From the NCBI GenBank assembly GCA_002170485.2, contig NHDZ02000011.1, positions 1 through 64,000 of the forward strand: a stretch of 64,000 bases of DNA, written 5' to 3'. Under the pieces are notes generated by a model, which ran no database searches, was not told the DNA's origin, and was given only the letters and a program-made list of their open reading frames with translations. This DNA is from MED660 sp002691025. Lineage in GTDB: Bacteria; Myxococcota_A; UBA9160; UBA4427. Below are positions 8,185-16,398 of the stretch, piece after piece. The stretch's first letter is position 1, and each line of letters begins with the position of its first letter. A program made the position numbers and the translations under genes.

Positions 8185-9362
8185 TCCACCTCTCCGTCCT
8201 GGACTTCATCGTCGTCCTTCAAGGTCGGTCGAACGCCCTCGGGCGCTAGATTGACTCCCACTCGGAAGAGCCTCTCGGGGGAAATCCGTCTCAGGACTTC
8301 GGCAGGTTCGAGGTTGTTTTCCGAGGCGACGAAGTCGAGACCCAGGCTCCCGACCCGGGCCGCTTTTTCGAGGGTGGCGGGGAGGGTTTCCGCATCCCCG
8401 AGATCGTTCTGGTCGGCGACGGCCACCTGGTTGGCCAGGGCAATGAAGGCAAAGAAGAAGCGCGCTCGCTCCTCTTCGTCAAGCTGGGACACCGCAAGGA
8501 AAAGGCTGTGTCCGCTNTCCCGAGCGGTGGGGAGATCGGTAATCCAGACCGGAAGATCCCAGTTTCCGGAGTCCACGATGTGGGGGTCCTCTGGAAGGTC
8601 AGCCCACTGGGTGGGTCGAAGGATGCCGTAGATTCGCATGGCTCGGTCCCAGGACGGGAAGCCCAGATCCTCCAGTCGTCCTGACCGCCAGCGCAGAGCC
8701 CATTCCTGTACCTCGACGAGCGACTCTTCACGCACTGAGTGCATGAGTCTGAAGTAGAGCCAGTAGTCTTTTTCGAAAAGCACACGCAGCACGCGCATGA
8801 GGGCCGCAATGTCGTCATTCTTCTTGCGAGCGATCACGTAGAACTGACCTTCGAGGGTCAGGCCTCCTTCCGGCGGCTGCCAGTCTTCATCGCCCGAGGG
8901 TTTCAATTCGACGTCGGCGTGTGCTCTCAGGTAGAGGGCCAGAACTTCCGGGTCAAACGAGGAGGCCGCTGTGAAGATGGCCTCCTCCCCGGCCTCCACA
9001 ATGGAAGCCATCCAGATGTCGAGCTTCCCGATATCGGGGGTCAGGCCCTTCCAGGCATCGAGATCCACACAGGCGACCAACTGCTGAGGGGTCGCCTGAG
9101 CGATCAGCCANCTTGCGTCATCCAGACCGATGGCTTTGCAGGTAAAGCACAGTTCCGCTTCTGGAATCAAGGGGACGAGTGCTTCAGGATTTTCGGCGAG
9201 GTTGAGGACCCGGACCCGCATCGCAAGCGGAGTCTGGCAGACCACCGCGACCTGTTCTTCCACGGAGAGTCGGTCCATGGCGGCACGGGCGGTCTTCGCC
9301 TCGGTCTGGGCGAGACGGACGAGTTCCCGGACCTGGGGAGTGAGTTCAGTTTTTGTGTCCAC
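8181..9362 (-). CDS. DUF6178-like protein of unknown function
   Basis: A 393-residue soluble protein without a catalytic motif I can name. It has a charged N-terminal helical region (VRELVRLAQTEAKTARAAM), several Trp-rich helices, the phrase DLPVWITDLP near 280, and a helical C-terminus. These recall the DUF6178 family found in deltaproteobacteria; that is recognition by eye and not certain. It is the upstream member of a two-gene unit with the CocE-type hydrolase, sharing a 4-base overlap. The start has no strong ribosome site in the preceding 15 bases. Confidence 0.6.
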   Translation of the reverse strand: MDTKTELTPQVRELVRLAQTEAKTARAAMDRLSVEEQVAVVCQTPLAMRVRVLNLAENPEALVPLIPEAELCFTCKAIGLDDAXWLIAQATPQQLVACVDLDAWKGLTPDIGKLDIWMASIVEAGEEAIFTAASSFDPEVLALYLRAHADVELKPSGDEDWQPPEGGLTLEGQFYVIARKKNDDIAALMRVLRVLFEKDYWLYFRLMHSVREESLVEVQEWALRWRSGRLEDLGFPSWDRAMRIYGILRPTQWADLPEDPHIVDSGNWDLPVWITDLPTARXSGHSLFLAVSQLDEEERARFFFAFIALANQVAVADQNDLGDAETLPATLEKAARVGSLGLDFVASENNLEPAEVLRRISPERLFRVGVNLAPEGVRPTLKDDDEVQDGEVE

Positions 9363-9459
9363 GACGTATCAGGCTAGGAGAATGAAACAAAAAGTCCATT
9401 GGCGCCTTGAATGGGTCCCTCGTTGAACCGAGTGAGGGCGATCGCGCTATGGTGAGCCC

Positions 9460-10095
9460 ATGTTGTCGCTCGCCCAGACTCGAGCCGCTCTTGCTGGGCG
9501 GACCCCGGAGATCGTTGCCGATAGGAGCCTGAATCGAGCGGCTGTGGCTTTGATCCTGCGGGAGGGGCCTGAGGGCCTTGAGATCTTCTTCATCGAGCGG
9601 TCTCAACGTGAAGATGACCCGTGGTCGGGCCATATGGCTTTTCCTGGAGGTCGACTGGAAGAAGTCGATGCCGATACAAGAGCGGCCGCCGAACGGGAGA
9701 CCCTGGAGGAAGTGGGCATTTCGCTTCTGGATGCCGAGCANCTAGGCGTGCTGTCCGATCTTCAAGGGAGCCCTCGCTTCAAGCAGAATCGTCTCGTGGT
9801 GACCGCTCACGTCTACTATTCCACCTTTTCGGGTTCGCCGGTCCTCGACCCGCTGGAAGTGGCGTCTTCCATGTGGGTTTCCGTAAAGCACCTCCTGGAA
9901 CCGGAAAACCATGTNGGGTACNAGAGCAAGACCACCGCGGATCTGGAGTTTCCCGGCATTGAAGTGGGCGAGCCCGGCCGTCACGTGGTCTGGGGTCTGA
10001 CCTATCGGTTCCTCGAGATTTTCATGGAGGCCGTGGGGAGNCCTCTTCCCGAGCGTTCTGTGGTTGGGGAGATCCCCGACTCCTGGAAGTCCTGA
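9460..10095 (+). CDS. Nudix hydrolase, CoA-pyrophosphatase-like
   Basis: Hydrolyses a nucleoside diphosphate linked to another moiety. The Nudix box is complete between about 65 and 88 (GGRLEE...RETLEEVG). The preceding ERSQREDDPWSGHMAFPGG resembles the segment that marks the CoA diphosphatase (NudL/YeaB) subgroup, so CoA or its derivatives are the likely substrates. 211 residues is normal for that subgroup. The ATG opens 34 bases after the ambiguous promoter region that it shares divergently with the DUF6178-like gene. The next gene follows on the same strand after about 50 bases. Confidence 0.85.
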   Translation: MLSLAQTRAALAGRTPEIVADRSLNRAAVALILREGPEGLEIFFIERSQREDDPWSGHMAFPGGRLEEVDADTRAAAERETLEEVGISLLDAEXLGVLSDLQGSPRFKQNRLVVTAHVYYSTFSGSPVLDPLEVASSMWVSVKHLLEPENHXGYXSKTTADLEFPGIEVGEPGRHVVWGLTYRFLEIFMEAVGXPLPERSVVGEIPDSWKS

Positions 10096-10148
10096 GTGAA
10101 CCGAGGCTTTTCCAGCCAACCGAAGCCAGCCCGACTACACTTTGCAGC

Positions 10149-11045
10149 GTGATCTTCATGTTGAGCCTTTTCAGAAAATTTGAGCGCGTGCTGGATCTCC
10201 TGGAGCGGGCTTTGGAGCGCGGGCTGCCCGCTGAACCGGGTTCTGCGGATTTCGGTCAGCATCTCGCCTTTCGTTGGGAGGTCCGAGGTTCGGGCGGGAG
10301 TCTGATTCCGATTCCCGATCCGCGTCTTTTTGACCTCGATGATCTCGTCGGTGTCGATCTGGCTGTGCAATCACTCGATCGGAACACCCGACAGTTCCTT
10401 GCGCAGTTGCCCTGTAACAATGTGCTCCTCTATGGGGAGCGCGGAACAGGAAAGTCGTCGGCCTTGAGAGGTCTTCTCTCTCGTTACGGGTCCCAGGGTC
10501 TGCGAGTGATCGAGGTCGAGCGTCATCAACTGGCCCACCTTCCTCGGATCATGGAATGGGTTCGCGGGGAAAAAGACCACCACTTCCTGATCTTCTGTGA
10601 CGANCTTTCGTTTTCCCCCTCTGAATCGGGACATCGCGAATTGAAGGCAGCCCTGGAAGGCAGCCTCCAGCCCGCTGAAGCGAATGTCATGATCGTGGCC
10701 ACGAGCAACCGTCGTCATCTCGTGCCTGAGACCATGGCGGAAAATCGGGAAGCCCGGCTGGATGAAGAAGGCGAATTGCACCTGGGGGAGTCGCTGGAAG
10801 AGAAGCTCGCTCTATCCGATCGTTTTGGCCTGATCCTGGGATTCCATGGCTTTGACCAGCAGACCTATCTTGAGATCGTCTCTCGTTACCTGGCCGCGGN
10901 GGGATTCCCGGAGTTGGACGATCTCACCCGGGAGGCGGCTCTACGCTGGGCTCTGGCCCGGGGAACCCGATCCGGTCGCACGGCACGTCAGTTTGTCGAT
11001 GACGTGACGGGCCAGCGTGGCCTGAAGGGCGATGCACTCGATTGA
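10149..11045 (+). CDS. DUF815-family AAA ATPase
   Basis: An ATP-binding protein of about 298 residues. It has Walker A GERGTGKSS near 98, a Walker B-like strand LIFCD followed by an ambiguous residue, a sensor-like IVATSNRRHLVPE, and GRTARQFVDDV near the C-terminus. The N-terminal DLDDLVGVDLAVQ and the VLLYGERGTGKSS phrase are typical of the DUF815 AAA subfamily, whose role is not established. The start is GTG at 10149; an ATG at 10158 in frame is equally possible. It lies 50 bases behind the Nudix gene, so it is probably co-transcribed with it. Confidence 0.82.
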   Translation: MIFMLSLFRKFERVLDLLERALERGLPAEPGSADFGQHLAFRWEVRGSGGSLIPIPDPRLFDLDDLVGVDLAVQSLDRNTRQFLAQLPCNNVLLYGERGTGKSSALRGLLSRYGSQGLRVIEVERHQLAHLPRIMEWVRGEKDHHFLIFCDXLSFSPSESGHRELKAALEGSLQPAEANVMIVATSNRRHLVPETMAENREARLDEEGELHLGESLEEKLALSDRFGLILGFHGFDQQTYLEIVSRYLAAXGFPELDDLTREAALRWALARGTRSGRTARQFVDDVTGQRGLKGDALD

Positions 11046-11092
11046 GATCCAGCGGTGCATGGCCTCTGGCGGAAGCACTGCTGTGGCCCGTT

Positions 11093-12274
11093 NTAGATGA
11101 TGTCGAACTCGCGGCCCACTTTGGCCAACCCTTCCAGGGCACGGTCGAGGTGATCGCGCTCGTGGGTGGCCATGTATGAGGTTCGGATCATTGCCTGCCC
11201 GGGAGGGACGGCGGGGCTGATNACGGGATTGACGAAGACACCTTCTTCAAGCAAGCGCATCGACATGGAAAAGCTCGTGATGTCTTCACCCACCACGATG
11301 GGAATCACNGGAGAGTCGGATTCTCCGGTTTCAAACCCCAGCCCGTCCAGTTCCTTCTTCATGTAGCGGGTGGATTCCCAGAGTTGTTTGCGCCGCTCCG
11401 GCTCCGCTTCAATGATGTCGATGGCCGCGATGACGGCGGCCGCTGCGGANGGAGGCATGGCGGCAGAAAAGATCCCGGTTCGAGCATGATGGCGGAGGTA
11501 ATCGACNACCTCGNTCTCGGCTGCGATGAATCCGCCGACCGTGGCCAGCGACTTGGAAAATGTGCCCGTGATCAGATCGACCTCGTGCTCGAGCCCGAAG
11601 TGCTCGGGGCTTCCCCGTCCGTGATCGCCGAAGACGCCCAATCCGTGGGCATCGTCCACGACAAGACGGGCCCCATACCGGTTCTTGAGATCGACGATGG
11701 CGGGTAGTCGGGCCAGATCTCCTTCCATGGAGAAAACGCCGTCGACGACGATGAGTTTCCCCTTGTCGTCAGACACGTTGGAAAGTTTCTTTTCCAGGTC
11801 CTCCATGTCGTTGTGCTTGTACTTGACCGACCTTCCGAACCCGAGCCTGACGCCATCGATGATGGAGGCATGATCCATGGCGTCGAGGATGGCGACATCC
11901 TGACGGCCGAGAAGGGCGGAGAGCACGCCGACATTCACCTGATAGCCGGTGGAAAACGTGAGTATGGCAGGAGCCCGCATGAACCGGGCAATCCGTTCTT
12001 CGAGTTCGTTGTGGATTTCAAGCGTGCCGTTCAGGAGCCGGGAGCCCGCGCAGCCAGTGCCGTATCGAGCCAGCGCTTCGGCTGAGGCTTCCTTGACGCG
12101 CGGGTGGTTTGTCAGTCCGAGGTAGTTGTTTGAACCCAGCATGACGACCTTCTGGCCGGCGATGGTGACGATCGGGTCTTGAGCCGAAGCAATTTCCCGG
12201 TAGTAGGGGTACAGGTCCCTTTCGCGCATTTCCTTGTGCAGCGTGTAGTCCGTGCACTTCTTCAAGACGTCCAA
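11093..12274 (-). CDS. Serine palmitoyltransferase-like alpha-oxoamine synthase
   Basis: A PLP enzyme condensing an amino acid with an acyl-CoA. It has GSNNYLGL near 48, GTGCAGSRLLNGT near 73, the substrate-binding HAS in MDHASIIDG, VVDDAHGLGVFG with the PLP-binding Asp, and the Schiff-base Lys in TFSKSLATVGG near 241. The closest look is serine palmitoyltransferase or KBL/BioF; VFSMEGD and FSKSxxTVGG favour the sphingolipid enzyme. An uninterrupted frame runs on to 10988, but the codon at 11093-11095 is TAN and follows FDII. Reading N as A or G ends the protein at 393 residues, the family length, and removes an Arg/Ser-rich tail overlapping the ATPase gene. It is convergent with that gene. 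Confidence 0.85.
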
Positions 12275-12605
12275 TGAGGTTCTCTCCTCTACGGGGGTTC
12301 AACTCTAAGCCCAGGCTGTGGTTCTCACCTCAATCGAAACCGGCTTCGGGGGTCTTTTGCGGGGGCCTGCTTCATGCCGTGCAAGCGGGCTCCGGGTTTC
12401 CGGATCGGGGTGCCTTGGGTGCAGATTCCTCTAAATCGTGGTTCGTGTTTTTCTACGGAAGTTCTTTTTATCGGGGAGTCTGCCTCGGTGTCGTGGCCAA
12501 TGCGTAAAGAGGTTAACCCAGCCTGCNGGGTCTGGTCACGGGTAGACGCTCCGCCCCCCACGGGCACAGCCCCTCGTGGGGTGTGAAGGTCAAATTTCGA
12601 AAACT
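12275..12605. other. Divergent promoter region with one hairpin
   Basis: About 330 bases between the divergent serine palmitoyltransferase-like and MlaA genes, presumably holding both promoters; no convincing -35/-10 pair was seen. A 7-bp inverted repeat (CCCCACG at 12556-12562, CGTGGGG at 12575-12581) lies just before the MlaA start. No short gene is supported. Confidence 0.5.
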
Positions 12606-13532
12606 ATGCGGCCTGGGCAGGGAAGCGTGTACGATCCCGAGCCGATGCAGCGTTTGACGAGCAACCCGCTCACCCGATACGACCTGGGGTGGTCTTTCCT
12701 TACACGGTGTCTGGCCGTGCTTTTGTTCCTATGGATTCTCTCCGTGGTCGGGATCGCGGCGGCAGAAGAGCCGAGCGAAGCGGATCCAGAGGGCTCTTCG
12801 GAGCTTCCCGCAGTGGGATTGGAGCCGGACCCGCTTTTCGACGAATTCGACCTGGAGTTTGAGACGGGTCCAGTCAGTTTTCCGGACCCGGCCGAGCCCG
12901 TGAACCGGGGCATGTTGAAGTTCAATGAAGGCATAGATCGGTTCGTCATGGACCCCATCACCACGGTATACCGCTTCATTCTTCCCGAGATGGTGAGGCG
13001 ATCCATTGAGCGCTGCTTTGACAACATCGACTCCACCCAGACCCTGATCAACGACATCTTCCAGCTNGAGTGGAAGGAGGCGGGGATCACGACCACGAGA
13101 CTGGTGATCAATACGACGGTGGGTGTGGGCGGTCTCTTCGACCCCGCCAAAGCCTGGGGGATCGAGGGTCATGTTTCCGATTTCGGTCAGACCCTGGCCA
13201 TGGCCGGAGCGCCGAGTGGCCCCTACGTGATTCTTCCCCTGCTTGGACCCTCGAATGTGCGTGACGGAGTCGGGCTCGGTGTGGATGCCCTCTTCAATCC
13301 GACCTTCTTTCTTCTTGGGGGAACGGACGTGCTCTTCTTCAATGGAAGCTCAGGTTTGACGGAACGTGCACGGTATGTGGATGAACTCAACGCACTCAAG
13401 GAGAGTTCGATCGACTACTACGCGGCCTTGCGAAGTGCCTACTANCAGAATCGGCAGGCTGAAATCTGGGAAGGTCGCGAGCATCGTCGGAAGGATCTAC
13501 CGATGGCGGATGCCACNGCGCGTTCCTGGTAG
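12606..13532 (+). CDS. mlaA: MlaA/VacJ family outer-membrane phospholipid-removal protein
   Basis: Component that removes mislocalised phospholipids from the outer-membrane outer leaflet. Family motifs: DPAEPVNRGMLKFNEGID, then DPITTVYRF, NDIFQ, and AMAGAPSGPYVILPLLGPSNVRD in two pieces around residue 195. The N-terminus has a hydrophobic signal (LAVLLFLWILSVVGIAAA) ending in a signal-peptidase-I-like AAAEE with no lipobox, whereas enterobacterial MlaA is a lipoprotein. ATG at 12606 is chosen; ATG at 12645 is a good alternative and gives a shorter leader. The neighbour on the opposite strand is the MlaC-like protein, so the two ends of the Mla pathway face each other. Confidence 0.9.
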   Translation: MRPGQGSVYDPEPMQRLTSNPLTRYDLGWSFLTRCLAVLLFLWILSVVGIAAAEEPSEADPEGSSELPAVGLEPDPLFDEFDLEFETGPVSFPDPAEPVNRGMLKFNEGIDRFVMDPITTVYRFILPEMVRRSIERCFDNIDSTQTLINDIFQXEWKEAGITTTRLVINTTVGVGGLFDPAKAWGIEGHVSDFGQTLAMAGAPSGPYVILPLLGPSNVRDGVGLGVDALFNPTFFLLGGTDVLFFNGSSGLTERARYVDELNALKESSIDYYAALRSAYXQNRQAEIWEGREHRRKDLPMADAXARSW

Positions 13533-13558
13533 AGCNGCTTCGCTTCTTGCAAGCGCTC

Positions 13559-14236
13559 TCAGCTACCCGCTTCTTCGCGCAGGCTGGCGATCTTCTTGTC
13601 CACCGTGGAGGCCAGGACAGGAAAGCCCTTTTTCTTCAGCGTGGTGGTGAAATCCGAGCGTCGCAAGGCCAATTCACTCACGGTGCCCTTGAGATAGATG
13701 TCTATGATCTGCCAGCCATCGGGTGTCATTCGNAGGCGATAGTTGAAGATCACGTCTTCGCTCCCCGGAACATTCAGGCGAGTCAGTACGATGCGGGTAT
13801 TTCTCTGGGCTTCTTCTTCTCCAAGGACTTCAAAACTTTCGCCATCGAACTGATTGAAGTTTCCGACATAGTTGGCGGTGATGTATGAAACGAATTTATC
13901 CAACCATACCTGCTGTTCTTCTGGAGTGAGTTTCTTCCAGTGTCGACCCACGGATTTTGAACCCATGAAGCCCACATCGAAGGTTTCGTCGACCACGGGT
14001 TTGAGATTGTCGAAGCGTTCCTGAAAGCCCGTATCCTTCGACTTCTGCATGGTGCTCAGCAGGCCGGCGTGGAGTTCGTTGACGACGTCCTTNGGAGCGG
14101 CGGTTTCCGGGCCTGCGGCTTCGGCGGCGGCCTTGGGGGCAGCGGGGCTTCCGGTTTCGGCGAAAAGGTTGCTCCCGCATAGAAGCAGGGCGAGAGCGAG
14201 ACCCGATGATAGGAATGCGTTTGTGATCTGAGACAT
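13559..14236 (-). CDS. mlaC: MlaC/Ttg2D-family periplasmic phospholipid-binding protein
   Basis: Carries phospholipid across the periplasm between the outer-membrane MlaA and an inner-membrane ABC complex. From the ATG at 14236 it has a signal peptide (LALALLLCGSNLFA) and then about 200 residues with the family pattern: FQERFDNLKPVVDETFD, LTPEEQQVWLDKFVSYI, YVGNFNQFDGE and a C-terminal MTPDGWQIIDIYLKG phrase. A longer frame from 14314 adds residues before the signal peptide and is not favoured. It converges on mlaA with 26 bases between stops. The ABC subunits MlaDEF are not in this window. Confidence 0.85.
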   Translation of the reverse strand: MSQITNAFLSSGLALALLLCGSNLFAETGSPAAPKAAAEAAGPETAAXKDVVNELHAGLLSTMQKSKDTGFQERFDNLKPVVDETFDVGFMGSKSVGRHWKKLTPEEQQVWLDKFVSYITANYVGNFNQFDGESFEVLGEEEAQRNTRIVLTRLNVPGSEDVIFNYRXRMTPDGWQIIDIYLKGTVSELALRRSDFTTTLKKKGFPVLASTVDKKIASLREEAGS

Positions 14237-14423
14237 GGATTCGGACCCTTGGACCCCTTCGTTGTGTTCTGAGTTCGATGGAACATGGATCATGAGGGGG
14301 ATCCCGACGGGCATGGCCTCGCGCGGGCGGCGGGAACATAGCGAAGAAGCGCTCTTGCAAAGAGGGGACTGTCCCCAGGGGTCCCGAACAGGATTCTAGG
14401 CGGACTTTCTCTTGCCTAGAGGC

Positions 14424-15302
14424 TCATGACCCGAGCACAAAGCTTTCAACCGCGTCGTTGAAGCCCTCGGGATTATCGGTCATCACGGAGTGCCCGGCCT
14501 GAGGGATCACGGCCAGTTGTCCTTTTTCAAGGCTTTCATCCACCATGCGGTCCGCCACGTCGGCGCTCACCACGTCCGAGGCCGCGCCGCGNACCACCAG
14601 GGTGGGACAGGAAATTTTTTCAAGGGCGGTCCACATTTCTTCGCGATAGGCCTCGTGNCGGGCCTCGATGGCGGCCGCATCGGCCTGGGCGCCGGCCACG
14701 GAGCCGCGAAAAGCCGTATCCATGCGGAGCGCGTAGCGGCCATCCTCGGTCTTGCGGACACCGTATTGGGCCATGCGTTTNAGCGAAGCCGCNGTNGCGG
14801 CCGGGTAGGCGTGAGCCAGTGTGCGTTCGTATTCGGCCACAGATCCGAAGGTCGGATCCTTGTGCTCGGCCGTATCCATGGAAATGCGCGTGGTTCCGCG
14901 TCGATCGAGTTCTGGGGCCGAGTCNACAATGACGAGTCCGGCCAGTTTTTCCGGGTGACGTCCCGCATACAGCATGGCGACACGGCCCCCGAGCGAATGC
15001 CCCACGATGACGCAGCGATCGATACCGAGCCCATCGACGACGGCTTCAAGATCGGCCACGAAGTCGTCGTAATCGTAGGCCGCGTCCGGGTGCCAGTCTG
15101 ATTCACCGTGTCCGCGTTGATCGAGGGCCAGGACCCGGTAGTGGTCGGCCACACCGGGCACGAAGTCATCCCAGATTCGCGCCTCGTTGCTGAAGCCGTG
15201 AATCAAGATCATGGGCACACCNTCCTCGCTCCATTCGAGGAGGTTGAGGGTAAGGCCGCCTGCTCCGGGTATGCGTCGTTGTCGGGGTTCCATGNCCNTC
15301 AT
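14424..15302 (-). CDS. Alpha/beta-fold hydrolase
   Basis: A second serine hydrolase of the alpha/beta fold, about 290 residues. It shows HGFSNEARIWDDF, LDQRGHGESDW, nucleophile elbow GHSLGG (Ser near 103) and a C-terminal QAGHSVMTDNPEGF with the catalytic His. The Asp is probably in the SDVVSADVAD loop. It has low similarity by eye to the other hydrolase at 4.9-5.7 kb beyond the fold. The start lies among Ns: ATG at 15302 or 15293. Epoxide hydrolase, haloalkane dehalogenase and esterase are all possible; I cannot choose between them. Confidence 0.85.
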   Translation of the reverse strand: MXXMEPRQRRIPGAGGLTLNLLEWSEXGVPMILIHGFSNEARIWDDFVPGVADHYRVLALDQRGHGESDWHPDAAYDYDDFVADLEAVVDGLGIDRCVIVGHSLGGRVAMLYAGRHPEKLAGLVIXDSAPELDRRGTTRISMDTAEHKDPTFGSVAEYERTLAHAYPAXXAASXKRMAQYGVRKTEDGRYALRMDTAFRGSVAGAQADAAAIEAXHEAYREEMWTALEKISCPTLVXRGAASDVVSADVADRMVDESLEKGQLAVIPQAGHSVMTDNPEGFNDAVESFVLGS

Positions 15303-15416
15303 GCTAACCAAGAAACGCGCCTCGCGAAGGCCTTCCCGGTTTCNGCCTCATTCGGCATCCAGGGNCCGGGTTTCCGTGGGCAAGCCCGCANGGGGACTCT
15401 ATCATCCGANGTGCTC

Positions 15417-16184
15417 ATGCCGAATGATTTCCGGGGATGGCTCTGGGTTCTCAAGCTCGGGGCGCTCATCAACCTCTATCTGATCGCGGGTCTTTTTNCA
15501 CTGGCGACGCNTGACCTCTATGCGGTNGTGCCGGCTCTCATCCTGCTTGGGGTTTCGTTGTTCCGCTGCCTCTTTCCCAATCGTTATCTCGACAATATCG
15601 TTTTTCACGACACNCCCCTCAGTTCAATCTTCCTGACACGGTGTCTCGCCACCTTTTCCGAAGTCGCGTACATCTACCAGTTTTCCTACGTGATCCGTGT
15701 TCTCAATGTGGAGTCTGTGGGTTGGGTGGATGCNCTTTCNTGGCTGATGGTGGTGCAGGTGGGGGTCTCCCAGGTGTTTGTCTGGAGCGCCATCTTGACC
15801 CAACGGCTTCGTCTCTATTTCTTCGAGGAAGTGGGTTGGTGGGTGATCTTCTTCGCGAATACCCTCNCAAGCGGGTTCTTGTATCTTTCAGCCGATACGC
15901 CGCCCGAGGGACTTCTTCTATTGAAATTGAATCTCATTTTTGCTGTGGGCTATCTGCCCTGGCAGGTCCTTCACCTTCGCTCGTTGCGCAAAGAGTCCCA
16001 CACGGGCTCCGAGGCCTCAGTGGGTTGGCGCACGGGACTTCGTGAAGCGGTGCAGGATCGTCAGCCCCGCACGGATTCGGCGGGGTGGGGCGGTGCCATC
16101 GGACTCACCTGGATGGTGGCATACTGGGCAACCTTGATTCCNTTCTGGGTCTATACGGTGGCGGTCGTCCTTTCGGCCGCCTGA
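15417..16184 (+). CDS. Hypothetical polytopic membrane protein
   Basis: Unrecognised, 255 residues. By eye there are six or seven hydrophobic segments: LWVLKLGALINLYLIAGLF, VPALILLGVSLF, an aromatic IYQFSYVI stretch, WLMVVQVGVSQVFVWSA, WWVIFFANTL, LLLLKLNLIFAVGYL and a C-terminal WMVAYWATLI. A hydrophilic loop after residue 190 holds many Arg/Ser. The ATG at 15417 is used; the open frame extends far upstream without support, crossing the divergent hydrolase promoter. It shares that promoter region with the minus-strand alpha/beta hydrolase. No transporter signature is visible. Confidence 0.65.
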   Translation: MPNDFRGWLWVLKLGALINLYLIAGLFXLATXDLYAXVPALILLGVSLFRCLFPNRYLDNIVFHDXPLSSIFLTRCLATFSEVAYIYQFSYVIRVLNVESVGWVDXLXWLMVVQVGVSQVFVWSAILTQRLRLYFFEEVGWWVIFFANTLXSGFLYLSADTPPEGLLLLKLNLIFAVGYLPWQVLHLRSLRKESHTGSEASVGWRTGLREAVQDRQPRTDSAGWGGAIGLTWMVAYWATLIXFWVYTVAVVLSAA

Positions 16185-16398
16185 GTCCTCTTGGGAGAAG
16201 CGGTTTCCTGTTTTNGCGCTCAGCGAGTCGCGCTCTCGCGCCTTGATGCCATGCGCGGTGGTTTTCGTTGAGGGGCTCGTGGTCTGCGCTACGTTGGCTC
16301 TCCCGAAGGCCGGATGGAAATCCACGGTTTTCTCCAGTCCCGGTTTCATCCTGCGGATGAGTTGCTTTTCGCCGCTTTCGAANTGAAGGAGCTTGTCG

